A stretch of DNA of 62,403 nt from the NCBI GenBank assembly GCA_016235155.1, contig JACRLW010000073.1, positions 1 through 62,403 of the forward strand, given 5' to 3'. Below, piece by piece: positions 29,359-37,722 of this stretch. Positions within the stretch are counted from its first letter, which is position 1. The number at the start of each line of letters is the position of its first letter. The DNA is from Planctomycetota bacterium. Its GTDB lineage: Bacteria; Planctomycetota; UBA1135; UBA2386. The position numbers and the translations under genes are program-made. The notes below the pieces were generated by a model that ran no database searches, had not been told where the DNA came from, and saw only the letters and a list, made by a program, of their open reading frames with translations.

Positions 29359-29929
29359 GCGCGGCGAGCGGGCTCTGCCGCTCCTGAGCGCGGCAGAGCG
29401 CCACCGCGACGGCATCACCCGCGTCGGCGGGACCGGGCAGAGGCCCCGCGCCGAGTGCTTGCAGCGCCATCCGCGCGACGGCGTCTTTCTCCGCGCGCCC
29501 GCTGCCGGTGACGCGGCGCTTGATCGTCGCGGGCGCGAACTGGTGCACGAGGACCCCGAGCCGGTGCGCAGTCGCGAGCACCACGCCGCGCGCCTCGCCG
29601 ATGCGCAGCGCGGCCTGTGGGCTCTTGCCGTGGAACGCCTCCTCCAAGGCCAGCTCGTGCGGCGCGAAGCGTTCGATCCAGCCCTCGAGCTCGGCGCACA
29701 GTTGCGCGAGGCGCGCCTCGATCGCCCGCGTGCGACCGAGACGGACGGCGCCCGCGTCGATCAGGCGCAGGCCGCCGACCGCAGCGCTGCGTCGCACGAG
29801 GTTCGAGGCGCGACCGGCGAGCGTCGTCGGCGTCGTGTTCGCGGCGGGCGCGCGTTCGTCGAGCTCGAGGCAAGCCCAACCGACGACGATCGTGCCGGGG
29901 TCGATGCCGAGGATCCGCAGCGCCGTCAT
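29342..29929 (-). CDS. ruvC: Holliday junction resolvase RuvC
   Basis: The 195-residue protein has the four acidic catalytic positions of RuvC: Asp10 in GIDPG, Glu in LALEEAFHGKSP, and the C-terminal pair in DAGDAVAVALC. HFGKS-like FHGKSPQAALRIGEARGV and PATIKRRVTGSGRAEKDAV are family hallmarks. It cuts Holliday junctions with RuvAB; ruvA and ruvB are not adjacent. An internal insertion after residue 30 (AANTTPTTLAGRASN) makes it slightly longer than usual. The ATG at 29929 has no Shine-Dalgarno but TAGCAT lies 8 nt upstream, divergent from and overlapping the ispD -10. Confidence 0.95.
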   Translation of the reverse strand: MTALRILGIDPGTIVVGWACLELDERAPAANTTPTTLAGRASNLVRRSAAVGGLRLIDAGAVRLGRTRAIEARLAQLCAELEGWIERFAPHELALEEAFHGKSPQAALRIGEARGVVLATAHRLGVLVHQFAPATIKRRVTGSGRAEKDAVARMALQALGAGPLPGPADAGDAVAVALCRAQERQSPLAALTASR

Positions 29930-29937
29930 GGCGCGCG

Positions 29938-29947
29938 ATGCTACGCT
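29938..29947. promoter_or_regulatory. Overlapping divergent -10 hexamers for ruvC and ispD
   Basis: On the minus strand TAGCAT (29938-29943) lies 8 nt before the ruvC ATG; on the plus strand TACGCT (29942-29947) lies 7 nt before the ispD GTG. Neither start has a Shine-Dalgarno, and the spacing would place transcription starts on the start codons, so both mRNAs may be leaderless. Confidence 0.45.
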
Positions 29948-29954
29948 CGCGCCG

Positions 29955-30653
29955 GTGAGACTGTCGATCCTGCTCCTCGCGTCGGGGCGCGGCACGCGAC
30001 TGGGCGCGCCGCTGCCGAAGGCCTACGTCGCCGTGCATGGCGTTCCGCTCGTGCTGCGCAGCGCGAAGCGCCTGGCTCAACTCGCCGACGACTTCGAGAT
30101 CGTGCTCGCGGTGCATCCAAACGACCGCGACGCGCTCGTCGTGCCGCTGCGCGCGCAACTCGACACCTGCGGCGTCCGTGCGATCGTCGACGGCGGCGAG
30201 ACGCGCCAGCAGTCGATGCGGAACGCGCTGCGCGCGAGCGATCCGTCGCGCGAACTGGTCGTCGTCCACGACGCCGCGCGGCCGTTCTTCCCGCTCGCCG
30301 CCGCCCGGGCTGCCTGTGCGCGCGCGTCGGCGATCGGCGCGGCACTGCTCGCGATCCCCGCACCCGACACGCTCAAGCAGGTCGACGGCCAGTTCCGCGT
30401 GAGCGCGACGCTCGATCGTTCGCGCATCTGGCTCGCGCAGACGCCGCAGGTGATCCTGCGCGATCGCCTGCAACACGCGCTGGCCGTCGCCGACGCCGAC
30501 GGGTTCGTCGGGACCGACGACGCCTCGCTCTGCGAACACGCGGGCCAGACGGTCGAGGTCGTCGAAGGCGATCGGCGCAACTTCAAGATCACCTCGCCCG
30601 AGGACCTCGTGCTCGCCGAAGCGCTCGCCGCGCAAGAGGATGGCGGGGCATGA
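29955..30653 (+). CDS. ispD: 2-C-methyl-D-erythritol 4-phosphate cytidylyltransferase
   Basis: The 232-residue protein is IspD of the MEP isoprenoid pathway, which makes CDP-ME from MEP and CTP. It shows the nucleotide-binding loop LLASGRGTRLGAPLPKAY, the GGETRQQSMRNAL segment, the VVHDAARPF motif and the C-terminal FKITSPEDLVLAEAL. GTG 29955 gives the normal length and lies 7 nt after a TACGCT hexamer; the in-frame ATG at 29928 would overlap the divergent ruvC start. Its stop overlaps ispF (ATGA). Confidence 0.95.
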   Translation: MRLSILLLASGRGTRLGAPLPKAYVAVHGVPLVLRSAKRLAQLADDFEIVLAVHPNDRDALVVPLRAQLDTCGVRAIVDGGETRQQSMRNALRASDPSRELVVVHDAARPFFPLAAARAACARASAIGAALLAIPAPDTLKQVDGQFRVSATLDRSRIWLAQTPQVILRDRLQHALAVADADGFVGTDDASLCEHAGQTVEVVEGDRRNFKITSPEDLVLAEALAAQEDGGA

Positions 30654-31159
30654 CCACAGCCGATCCCGCGACGGACGACACGCCCCGCATCGGACTGGGC
30701 ATCGACGTGCATCGCCTCGAACGCGGCTTGCGCTGCGTGCTCGGCGGCGTCGAGCTCCCCGGCGATCTCGGCCCGAGCGGCCACTCCGACGGCGACGCGA
30801 TCCTGCACGCCGTCTGCGACGCGTGCCTCGGCGCGGCGGGTCTCGACGACCTCGGCACGCTGTTCCCCGACAAGGACGCGCGCAACCGCGGCCGCGACTC
30901 GCGCGAGTTCTGCACGGAGACGCTCTCGCGCGTGCGCGGCGCCGGTCTGCGCGTCGCCGGTCTCGACGTCGTCGTCGAGTGCGAGCGGCCGAAGATCGCG
31001 CCCCACCGCGCCGCGCTCCGCGCGAGCCTCGCGAGCCTGTTCGCCGTCGAGATCGCGCGCGTGAACGTGAAGGGCAAGACCGCCGAGGGACTCGACGCGA
31101 TCGGCCGCGGCGAAGCGCTGCGCGCGACGGCGATCGCGCTGCTCGTTCCCGCGCGCTGA
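30650..31159 (+). CDS. ispF: 2-C-methyl-D-erythritol 2,4-cyclodiphosphate synthase
   Basis: The 169-residue protein is IspF, the trimeric zinc enzyme that follows IspD and IspE in the MEP pathway. The metal site DVH (GIDVHRL), GHSDGDAILHAVCDA, FPDKDARNRGRDS and the C-terminal VNVKGKTAEGLDAIGRGE are all present. Its start is coupled to ispD through a four-base overlap. The two are commonly adjacent or fused in bacteria. Confidence 0.96.
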   Translation: MTTADPATDDTPRIGLGIDVHRLERGLRCVLGGVELPGDLGPSGHSDGDAILHAVCDACLGAAGLDDLGTLFPDKDARNRGRDSREFCTETLSRVRGAGLRVAGLDVVVECERPKIAPHRAALRASLASLFAVEIARVNVKGKTAEGLDAIGRGEALRATAIALLVPAR

Positions 31160-31176
31160 CTCAGCGCCAGTCCGGA

Positions 31177-31605
31177 TCAGCGAACCAGCTCGAGGCGACT
31201 GCGCAGCCGTTCGAGCGAGGGCGAGGCCGGCAGGAAGGCGAAGCGTTCGACGATCCGCTTCGCGATCGCGACGCGCTGCCCCTCGACGGCCGGATCCTCT
31301 TCGAGCACGGCGATCGCGAGGCGTTCGATCGCGGGCAGGAAGGCCGGATCGCCGAGCGTCTCGACCGCGGCGACGAGCCGCTCCGCGTCGCGCGCGAGTT
31401 CGTCGAGCGGTGCCTGCTGCTGCGCGCGGACCCACTCCGTCATCGCCGCACGGCCGTCGTCTTGCGTCCGCTCGCCGGACGAGGATCCCCCCGCGAGGGC
31501 ATCCGAGACCTGGTAGCCGACGAAGACGCCGAGCAAGCCCATGCCGATGACGACGGTCCAGAACGTGCGCACCGAGAACGTCTCGGGGATGAGGGGCTTT
31601 CGCAT
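31177..31605 (-). CDS. Small single-pass membrane protein of unknown function
   Basis: The 142-residue protein has one membrane helix (about 14-34, FWTVVIGMGLLGVFVGYQV) and a helical, Glu/Arg-rich soluble domain. No family was recognised. It is 51 bp downstream of the ABC exporter on the same strand and converges on ispF. The ATG at 31605 was chosen; a GTG nine bases upstream (31614) is possible. Confidence 0.6.
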   Translation of the reverse strand: MRKPLIPETFSVRTFWTVVIGMGLLGVFVGYQVSDALAGGSSSGERTQDDGRAAMTEWVRAQQQAPLDELARDAERLVAAVETLGDPAFLPAIERLAIAVLEEDPAVEGQRVAIAKRIVERFAFLPASPSLERLRSRLELVR

Positions 31606-31656
31606 GGCGGGCACCGCGGGCGGATCGTCGCGCCGGCCGCGCAGCGGTCAAGCGGC

Positions 31657-33492
31657 TCAGCTCAGGTCCTGAAGATCGATCAGCCGCGCGTAGAGCCCCC
31701 GGCGCGGGAGCAGGTCCTCGTGACGTCCCTGCTCGACGATGCGACCCGTGCGGCCGTGCCGCAGGTTGGCGAGCGCCTTCTGCACGGCCTCTTCGTTCTC
31801 GGAGTCGAGCGCGGACGTCGCTTCGTCGAGGAAGAGGATCGCCGGATTGCGGAGCACGGCGCGCGCGATGGTCACGCGCTGCATCTGCCCGCCCGAGAGG
31901 TTGCTGCCGCGCTCGCCGACGACCGTCGCGTAACCCTTCGGCAGCGACACGACGAAGTCGTGGATCTGCGCGGCGCGCGCCGCCGACTCGATCTCCGCCT
32001 GCGACGCGCCGGGTCGACCGTAGCGGATGTTCTCGCCGATGGTGGTGTTGAAGAGGAACGGCTGCTGCACGACGAGCGCCGTGTGGTCGCGGTAGTCCTG
32101 CAGCGCGAGTTCGCGCAGGTCGACGCCGTCGATCAGGATGCGTCCGCTCTGTGGATCGTGGAAGCGCATCAGGAGGTCGACCATCGTCGACTTGCCCGCG
32201 CCCGAGGGACCGACGAAGGCGACCGTGCGGCCGGGCTCGACGGAGAACGTCACGTCGCGGACGACCGGGTCGTCGCCATAGGCGAACGACACGCCTTCGA
32301 CGTCGACACGCCCGCGGACCTGCGTGATGCGACGACCCTCCTGGACCACCGCCTGATCGAGCGGCTCGGCGAGGATCGCCTCCACGCCTTCGATTGCGCC
32401 GGCCGACTCCATCACGGTGTTCCACACGCGCACGATGCGCTTCACGTGCTGGTAGGTCGTCGAGATCGGCACGAGCACGACCGCGATGTCGCCGAGCGTG
32501 CGTTCGCCGCCGAGCAGGATCCACCCCATCGCGACGATCATCCCGACGAAGCCGACCTGGTAGCCGACGAAGACGACCGCTTCGGAACGCGCCTTCGCGC
32601 GCAGCATGCGCAGCGTGCGGCTCAGGTAGTTGGCGTTGTTCCCGGCGAACTCCGCGAGCCGGACGTCCTCGAGTCCGAAGGCCTTCACGACCTTCATCCC
32701 CGAGAGCATCTGGTTCATCGACTCGGTCGCGTCGCCCATCGCCTGCAGGCTGCCCGCCGAGCGCCGTTGCACCTTGCGACCCAACCGCAGCATCGGCAAC
32801 GCCATCAGCGGGATCGCCGGCAGGAACACCAGCAGCAGGACGGGCGAGAACGCCCAGACCAGCCCGATGTTCATCAGCACCATCAAGGGGTCGACGAGCG
32901 CGTGATCGGCGACGAGCGTGAACGTGCGCGACAGCACGGTCGTGTCGTTCGTCACGCGGGAGATCAGCTCGCCCAGGCGCTTCTTGCCGAAGTACCGCAG
33001 CGGCAGCTTCAGCACGTGCTCGGCGAGTTGGTCGCGCAGGTCGACGACGACCTTGGTGGCGAAGTACCGCGACAGGAGCGTGGCGCAGTAGATCGAGAGC
33101 CCGCCGAGGATGCCGCAGACCGCGGCGACGGCCGCGCACGCGAACACCACGCTCTTGCCGCGCGCATCGCCGTCGAACCCGATGCCCAGCAGCGCGACGA
33201 GCCACTCGGCGAAGCCGGCGAACGCGGCGGCGAACCGGTCACCGATGTCTTCGATCGCCGACGAGCCCGACGGCCGTGCCGACGGCGCGATCTCGTCGAA
33301 CAGGGGCTTCACCAGCACGAAGGGCGCCTTGGTGAAGAAGGCCTCCAGCGCGGCCGTGACGATCACGACCACGACGAGCACGCGATTGTGCTTCACGCCG
33401 GCCCACACGTGGCGGCGGAGGGCTCGCAGTGCGCGGCGGCCGTCGCCCCTCACCTCGTCGCCGGCGTCCTCGCGGAGGTCCTGGGCTTCCAT
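31657..33492 (-). CDS. MsbA-like ABC exporter lacking the H-loop
   Basis: The 611-residue protein is a type IV ABC half-exporter with a six-helix membrane domain (about 35-350) and a C-terminal ATPase. Walker A GPSGAGKST (Lys434), Q-loop VVQQPFLF, signature LSGGQ (about 531) and Walker B LFLDEATSALD are intact. After the D-loop the normal stretch that carries the catalytic switch His (IAHRLST and the following strand, about 22 residues) is missing: GRT at 580-582 joins directly to GRIVEQGRHEDLL. The frame is otherwise perfect. Family members export lipids or drugs, but this one should be impaired in ATP hydrolysis unless the gap is an assembly artefact. It is 44 bp downstream of the SurA-like gene. 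Confidence 0.88.
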   Translation of the reverse strand: MEAQDLREDAGDEVRGDGRRALRALRRHVWAGVKHNRVLVVVVIVTAALEAFFTKAPFVLVKPLFDEIAPSARPSGSSAIEDIGDRFAAAFAGFAEWLVALLGIGFDGDARGKSVVFACAAVAAVCGILGGLSIYCATLLSRYFATKVVVDLRDQLAEHVLKLPLRYFGKKRLGELISRVTNDTTVLSRTFTLVADHALVDPLMVLMNIGLVWAFSPVLLLVFLPAIPLMALPMLRLGRKVQRRSAGSLQAMGDATESMNQMLSGMKVVKAFGLEDVRLAEFAGNNANYLSRTLRMLRAKARSEAVVFVGYQVGFVGMIVAMGWILLGGERTLGDIAVVLVPISTTYQHVKRIVRVWNTVMESAGAIEGVEAILAEPLDQAVVQEGRRITQVRGRVDVEGVSFAYGDDPVVRDVTFSVEPGRTVAFVGPSGAGKSTMVDLLMRFHDPQSGRILIDGVDLRELALQDYRDHTALVVQQPFLFNTTIGENIRYGRPGASQAEIESAARAAQIHDFVVSLPKGYATVVGERGSNLSGGQMQRVTIARAVLRNPAILFLDEATSALDSENEEAVQKALANLRHGRTGRIVEQGRHEDLLPRRGLYARLIDLQDLS

Positions 33493-33536
33493 GCGGGACG
33501 CGCATCATGCAGCGCGACGGCCCGCGAAGCGCGGGC

Positions 33537-35177
33537 TCACTGGATCGTCGTGCGGGCGACGACTTCGTTCGACCACTTGAGGAATCGCCAGTTCACGTAG
33601 TCCTGGCGCGCGAGCTCCTTGGTGCGCTCCTGGCTCAGGTCGACGTTCGCGCGCACCGGCACGCGCGAGTTGATCCGCGCGATGTAGTAGGCGTCCGGAC
33701 CGCGCAGCGGACCGGCGACGGTGCCCGGCTTCGCGTCGTAGAAGAGGTGGCTCGCGACGGAGAAGCCCATCAGCACGTCGGTGAACTCGCTCTCGCGCAG
33801 CGCCTGGCGGATCTGGTTGAGCGACTTGGAGCCGAGCCGGCCCTTCTCCTTGTCGTTGGCGTAGAACTCCGCCTTCGTGCGCATGACCTCGTCGAAGTCG
33901 GCGCCGCCCTCGATCTCCTTCATCGCCGCTTCCGCGCGCTGGCGCGCCGCATCGAGTCCGCCCGGCACCCAGGCGCCGGTGGTGATGTCGCGGGCCATGA
34001 ACTGGATCACGTCGACGTTGGTCTGGCCGTCCGAGAAGAACGCGGCGAAGGCGTTGGCGTGCGCCTGCAGCTTCGCGACGTCGTTCATGTCCGCCTCGAT
34101 CATCTTTTCGTAGCTGCGGATCAGGCGCCAACGCTGGCGGAACGCCTCGAGACTCGGGTAGCCCTTGAACGCCGTCGCGATGATCTCGGTGTTGAACGGC
34201 GTGTCGTCGTACTGCTTGCGGTAGGTGTCGAACTCGGCGCGGAAGGTCGAGTCGTCGAGCAGGAAACCGGCCCTCTCGAGCTCCTGGTGCAACGCCTTGC
34301 GGATCGCGACCTCGCCGACCGCACGCTCGAGATCCTGCACGAACAGGCCGCTCTCGATCTCCCGGTAGGCGTCGGCGGTCGACCAGTTGCGGCCGTTGAC
34401 CGAGAGACAGACCTCGGCCGGGATGCCGTCCGACGCGTAGCGGACGTCGCTCCACTTCTGGAGCTGCTTGGTCACCCAGCCGCGGCAGAGGTGCATCCAG
34501 AAGGGCGGCAGCGCGCGCGGTTCACCGGTCGCCGGATCGACCGACGCCTTGACGAGGTTGTCCCAGAACTGCTTGCCGTCGCCGCCCGCGGCCGACGCCA
34601 TGATCGACTCGCGCGTCACGAGCGGCCAGTTCGCGGCGGCGCCCGGGAAGAACACGCGGTCGAACAGCTTGGTCTGGCGTTGCTGCGCGAGGAACTGCTC
34701 GCGCTCGAGCCCGTACTGCGCGCGCACCGCCTGCCAGAAGTCGACGTTCGGGTTCTGCCGCCGGAACTCCTCGACCGCGGTCTTGAGGTCGGCGATCAGC
34801 TCCTCCTCGCTGATCTCGAACTCCTTCTTGTCGCGCCCGCCCTGGATCTGCTCCTCGACCTGCTCTTGCAGCAGGAACTCGGCGATCTTGGCCTGCATCT
34901 GCTTGGCGCCGACGAGGTAGATCGCCTCGCGCCGGAACTGATCGACCGTCACTTGTTCGCCGTTGACGGACATCGGACGCAGGACGCCCGAGCGCGCCGC
35001 GGCCATCTCGGCGTCGAGCCGGTCGATGGTCTGGAGCAGGGCGAGTTTCTGGTCCGGGTCCTGGGCGGCGACATCCTTGGCGACGACCGCCGCTTCCTGG
35101 GACGGCACCGCGCCCGCGAAGGCGAATGCGAAGGCGAGAGCGGCGGACGACCGCAGCGGTCGGTGGAGTGGGTTCAT
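33537..35177 (-). CDS. Secreted SurA/parvulin-like chaperone
   Basis: The 546-residue protein has a signal peptide (LAFAFAFAGAVPSQ), long helical regions as in the SurA N-domain (VNGEQVTVDQFRREAIYLVG), and near the C-terminus a parvulin-like segment (GGADFDEVMRTKAEF, KGRLGSKS, AGPLRGPDAYYIARI). It probably aids folding or transport of outer-membrane proteins, with prolyl isomerase activity uncertain because the family residues are diverged. A TATGCT hexamer lies 21 nt upstream of the ATG. It is upstream of the ABC exporter on the same strand. Confidence 0.72.
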   Translation of the reverse strand: MNPLHRPLRSSAALAFAFAFAGAVPSQEAAVVAKDVAAQDPDQKLALLQTIDRLDAEMAAARSGVLRPMSVNGEQVTVDQFRREAIYLVGAKQMQAKIAEFLLQEQVEEQIQGGRDKKEFEISEEELIADLKTAVEEFRRQNPNVDFWQAVRAQYGLEREQFLAQQRQTKLFDRVFFPGAAANWPLVTRESIMASAAGGDGKQFWDNLVKASVDPATGEPRALPPFWMHLCRGWVTKQLQKWSDVRYASDGIPAEVCLSVNGRNWSTADAYREIESGLFVQDLERAVGEVAIRKALHQELERAGFLLDDSTFRAEFDTYRKQYDDTPFNTEIIATAFKGYPSLEAFRQRWRLIRSYEKMIEADMNDVAKLQAHANAFAAFFSDGQTNVDVIQFMARDITTGAWVPGGLDAARQRAEAAMKEIEGGADFDEVMRTKAEFYANDKEKGRLGSKSLNQIRQALRESEFTDVLMGFSVASHLFYDAKPGTVAGPLRGPDAYYIARINSRVPVRANVDLSQERTKELARQDYVNWRFLKWSNEVVARTTIQ

Positions 35178-35301
35178 TGCAGGAACGAAGGGCCGGGGAG
35201 CATAGCGGCGCCCCGGACGGGATTCAGCCCGGGGCAAAGCACGCCGTCGGTCGGCAGGTGGGCGCCACGACGGGCACCGGTCGAGGAAGACTCCCGCGCG
35301 G

Positions 35302-35331
35302 TCGGATCGGTCGATCGATCGAACGATCGGA
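35302..35331. promoter_or_regulatory. 30-bp imperfect palindrome, GATCGATC core
   Basis: The sequence is a near-palindrome with two mismatches per arm centred on TCGATCGATCGA (35311-35322). It lies in the 289-bp gap between the divergent SurA-like gene and the gene at 35467. It is a candidate operator or a hairpin in a leader; no known consensus fits. Confidence 0.35.
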
Positions 35332-35450
35332 CGCCGCGTCGCCCCGGCGCCGCCGCGCGCTCCGCGACGCCGCGCGAGACCGCCGGACCCGGACGGAGTC
35401 GCGTCGCGAGCACCTGCCGATCGCATCAGGCGGTCGCTTGGGGTCCTGGC

Positions 35451-35456
35451 TACCAT
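35451..35456 (+). promoter_or_regulatory. Candidate -10 hexamer TACCAT
   Basis: TACCAT lies 10 nt before the ATG at 35467, which has no Shine-Dalgarno. The spacing matches the other probable leaderless or near-leaderless starts in the window. Confidence 0.4.
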
Positions 35457-35466
35457 CCCCGCGTCG

Positions 35467-36153
35467 ATGACGAACTACGAACCCCGCACGATCGCGTTCG
35501 GCGCGGAGATCCTGCACTCGCCGATGGCGCTGCGAGCCGACGTCGTGCAGCGCATCCACAACGAGCTCTACGGCAACCGCGAGGTCGCCTATCAGAACTT
35601 CCAGGTCGCCCAGGACGGGATCCACCTGACCAATCCGGCGATCGCGCCGGGCCAGATCTCGGCCGTCACGTTCATGCCCGATCGCATCCTCCTGCGCGAA
35701 GAACTGCGCGGCACGTCGGTCGAGGACTTCGCGACGCGCGTGGTCAACGTGATCGGCACCGCCTACCGCACGCTGCAGACCCCGTTGAGCCTCGGCCAGC
35801 AGTTCTGGGTCCGCTCGCTGATCAACACCCAGCACTCGACGGACAGCCGCACGTTCGTCGCCGATCACCTTCTCGCCGGTGGACAGGAAGCGCTGAAGAT
35901 GTTCCAGCGGCCGGTCCACTCGCTCGGGCTGCGCATGACCTTCCCCGCGACCTCGCCCGAGACGCCGCTCGTGAACCTGCGCATCGAGCCGTGGGTGCAG
36001 GAGCCGCGCTCTCTGTGGCTCGAGGTCGTCGGCCAGTTCGGCGCGCCGACTCCCGTCGACAAGCTGCCGCAACTCGGCCACGCCTTGTATTCGACGTACC
36101 GGTTCCTCACCGGCCCGACGCTCGACTACATCGGACGCTTCGACCTGCCGTGA
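35467..36153 (+). CDS. Conserved-looking cytoplasmic protein of unknown function
   Basis: The 228-residue protein has no signal peptide or membrane segment and a mixed alpha/beta composition with aromatic residues (RTIAFGAEILHSP, TYRFLTGPTLDYIG). I do not recognise the family; the opening and length recall TIGR04255-type proteins but this is not firm. It overlaps the following lipoprotein gene by four bases (GTGA), so it is part of a plus-strand operon of export-related genes. Confidence 0.65.
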   Translation: MTNYEPRTIAFGAEILHSPMALRADVVQRIHNELYGNREVAYQNFQVAQDGIHLTNPAIAPGQISAVTFMPDRILLREELRGTSVEDFATRVVNVIGTAYRTLQTPLSLGQQFWVRSLINTQHSTDSRTFVADHLLAGGQEALKMFQRPVHSLGLRMTFPATSPETPLVNLRIEPWVQEPRSLWLEVVGQFGAPTPVDKLPQLGHALYSTYRFLTGPTLDYIGRFDLP

Positions 36154-36812
36154 CGGCGGCGGCGCGAAGCCTGCGCGCGGCCGTGGTGCTGGCGTCGCTG
36201 TGCGCGTGCGACGAGACGCCGCAGCCGTCGCCCCCCGGTCCGGCACGCGCCGCGATCGAGATCGCCGGCGGAGCGCGGATCACCCGCGAGGAGCTGACGG
36301 CGTTCGACGCCTACTACGACGGGCTCGATCCCACCATCGGGCTCCGCCACCGGCGCGCCGTCCTGCTCGAACGTCACCTGCTGCCGCTCGCGCTCGCGCG
36401 CGCGGCGTTTCCCGCGCTGCGCGAACAGGCGCTGGCGAAGGCGCGCGAACTCGCCTCGGTCTCCGGCAACGCGCTCGCGCTCCAGCGCGCAGGCGGCGAG
36501 GTCCTCGGACCGATCGCGCGGGCGGCGCTGCCGGTCCCGCTCGCGGCATGGGCAAGGGACCAATCCGTGATCGGGGCCGTCAGTCCGATCCTCGAGACCC
36601 CCGAGGCCGTACTGGTCGTGGCTCTGCTCGAGCACCATCCCGGTTTCACGCCGGTCGGCGACGAACTCGTCTTCCATGTCGTCCGCTTCCCCGCCCACGA
36701 CCAGCAGGACTTCGCGGCGTGGTTGCAGGACGAGCGTCTACGGCGCAAAGGCGGACTCGTGCACTGCGACCAAGACGTCCTGCCCGCCCTTCCCACCTGG
36801 CTCGCACCATGA
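36150..36812 (+). CDS. Lipoprotein with SurA-N-like helical domain
   Basis: The 220-residue protein starts at a GTG overlapping the previous stop. The N-terminus is a lipoprotein signal with lipobox LCAC (acyl Cys at about 20). Residues 40-115 (ITREELTAFDAYYDG ... ALREQALAKARELA) resemble the helical N-domain of periplasmic SurA/PpiD chaperones, and the later VLVVALLEHHPG and FHVVRFPA strands resemble a reduced parvulin core. A role in envelope protein folding is inferred only from this resemblance. Confidence 0.65.
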   Translation: MTAAARSLRAAVVLASLCACDETPQPSPPGPARAAIEIAGGARITREELTAFDAYYDGLDPTIGLRHRRAVLLERHLLPLALARAAFPALREQALAKARELASVSGNALALQRAGGEVLGPIARAALPVPLAAWARDQSVIGAVSPILETPEAVLVVALLEHHPGFTPVGDELVFHVVRFPAHDQQDFAAWLQDERLRRKGGLVHCDQDVLPALPTWLAP

Positions 36813-36825
36813 TCTTGCACGCACG

Positions 36826-37722
36826 ATGAACCCGATCCGATCGATCACGCGCGCGATGGCCTGCGCCGTCGCGTTCGCGCTGCCCTGTGCGGCGCAGGAG
36901 CCGAAGCCCGTCGCGGAGCCGAACTGGCCCGAACTCGCGCAGAAGGACGCCGACCGCATCGGGCTGCTCGTGCGCAAGCTCGAGATCGGCGGCGAGACGG
37001 AGTCCGAGAAGGCGCGCACGCAGCTCGTCGCGCTCGGCCCGGGCGTCGTCCCCCACCTGCTGCGGCGGCTCGCGCTGCCCCGCCAGACCGACGCCGCGCT
37101 CGCCGCGACCGCGCAGGCGCTCGATGCGGTCGTCGCGAGCGAGCACGCACCGCTCGTCGCGAAGGTCGCCGACGACCGCGCGTTGCCGGCACGGCGATGG
37201 GCAATGCGGTGGTTGACGCTGCACGTCGACGCGCGCTGGCGCGAGGTCTATGCGCGCCACGCGGCGCCGCCGGACGATCCCAAAGGCGAGGCGCCGCGCG
37301 AGGCGACGCCGCCAGATCCCGAGATCCGGTTCTGCGCGAACCTGGCGCTCGCCGCGCTGCGCGACACGGATGCGCTCGCGCGCGTGATCGAGACCTGCCA
37401 CACGCAATGGCAGGAGCGGGCCGAGCTCGTCGGCAAGGTGCTGCCCGCCGCCCGCAGCCAGGAGATGGCGAGCTGGATGGTGCGGCAGATGCGTGCCGAC
37501 GACGAGCGCAGCCGCGTGACCGGGCTGCGCCTGCTGCGTTCGCTGGCCCCGAAGGACTACGCGGGCGCGATCGCCATCTACCTCGACGCCGGCGAAGCCT
37601 CCGTGAAGCGCGAGGCGATCAACGCGCTGCGCGCGGTCGTCGACAGTGCACCGCCGATCGAGACGATGGCGTCGTTCACCGCGATCGAGGAGTCCAAGAA
37701 GTGGAAGGAACGGCTGAAGTGA
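36826..37722 (+). CDS. Secreted HEAT-repeat-like protein
   Basis: The 298-residue protein has a signal peptide (MACAVAFALPCAAQ) and helical repeats of the HEAT/PBS type (LVALGPGVVPHLLRRLAL, VKREAINALRAVVDS). It is probably a periplasmic scaffold. It lies 13 bp after the lipoprotein gene and overlaps the next gene by four bases (GTGA). Confidence 0.72.
   Translation: MNPIRSITRAMACAVAFALPCAAQEPKPVAEPNWPELAQKDADRIGLLVRKLEIGGETESEKARTQLVALGPGVVPHLLRRLALPRQTDAALAATAQALDAVVASEHAPLVAKVADDRALPARRWAMRWLTLHVDARWREVYARHAAPPDDPKGEAPREATPPDPEIRFCANLALAALRDTDALARVIETCHTQWQERAELVGKVLPAARSQEMASWMVRQMRADDERSRVTGLRLLRSLAPKDYAGAIAIYLDAGEASVKREAINALRAVVDSAPPIETMASFTAIEESKKWKERLK

Noticed and set aside
29928-29954. 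ATG 29928 as the ispD start
   Set aside because: It would add nine residues with no family match and overlap the divergent ruvC start; GTG 29955 gives the normal IspD N-terminus.
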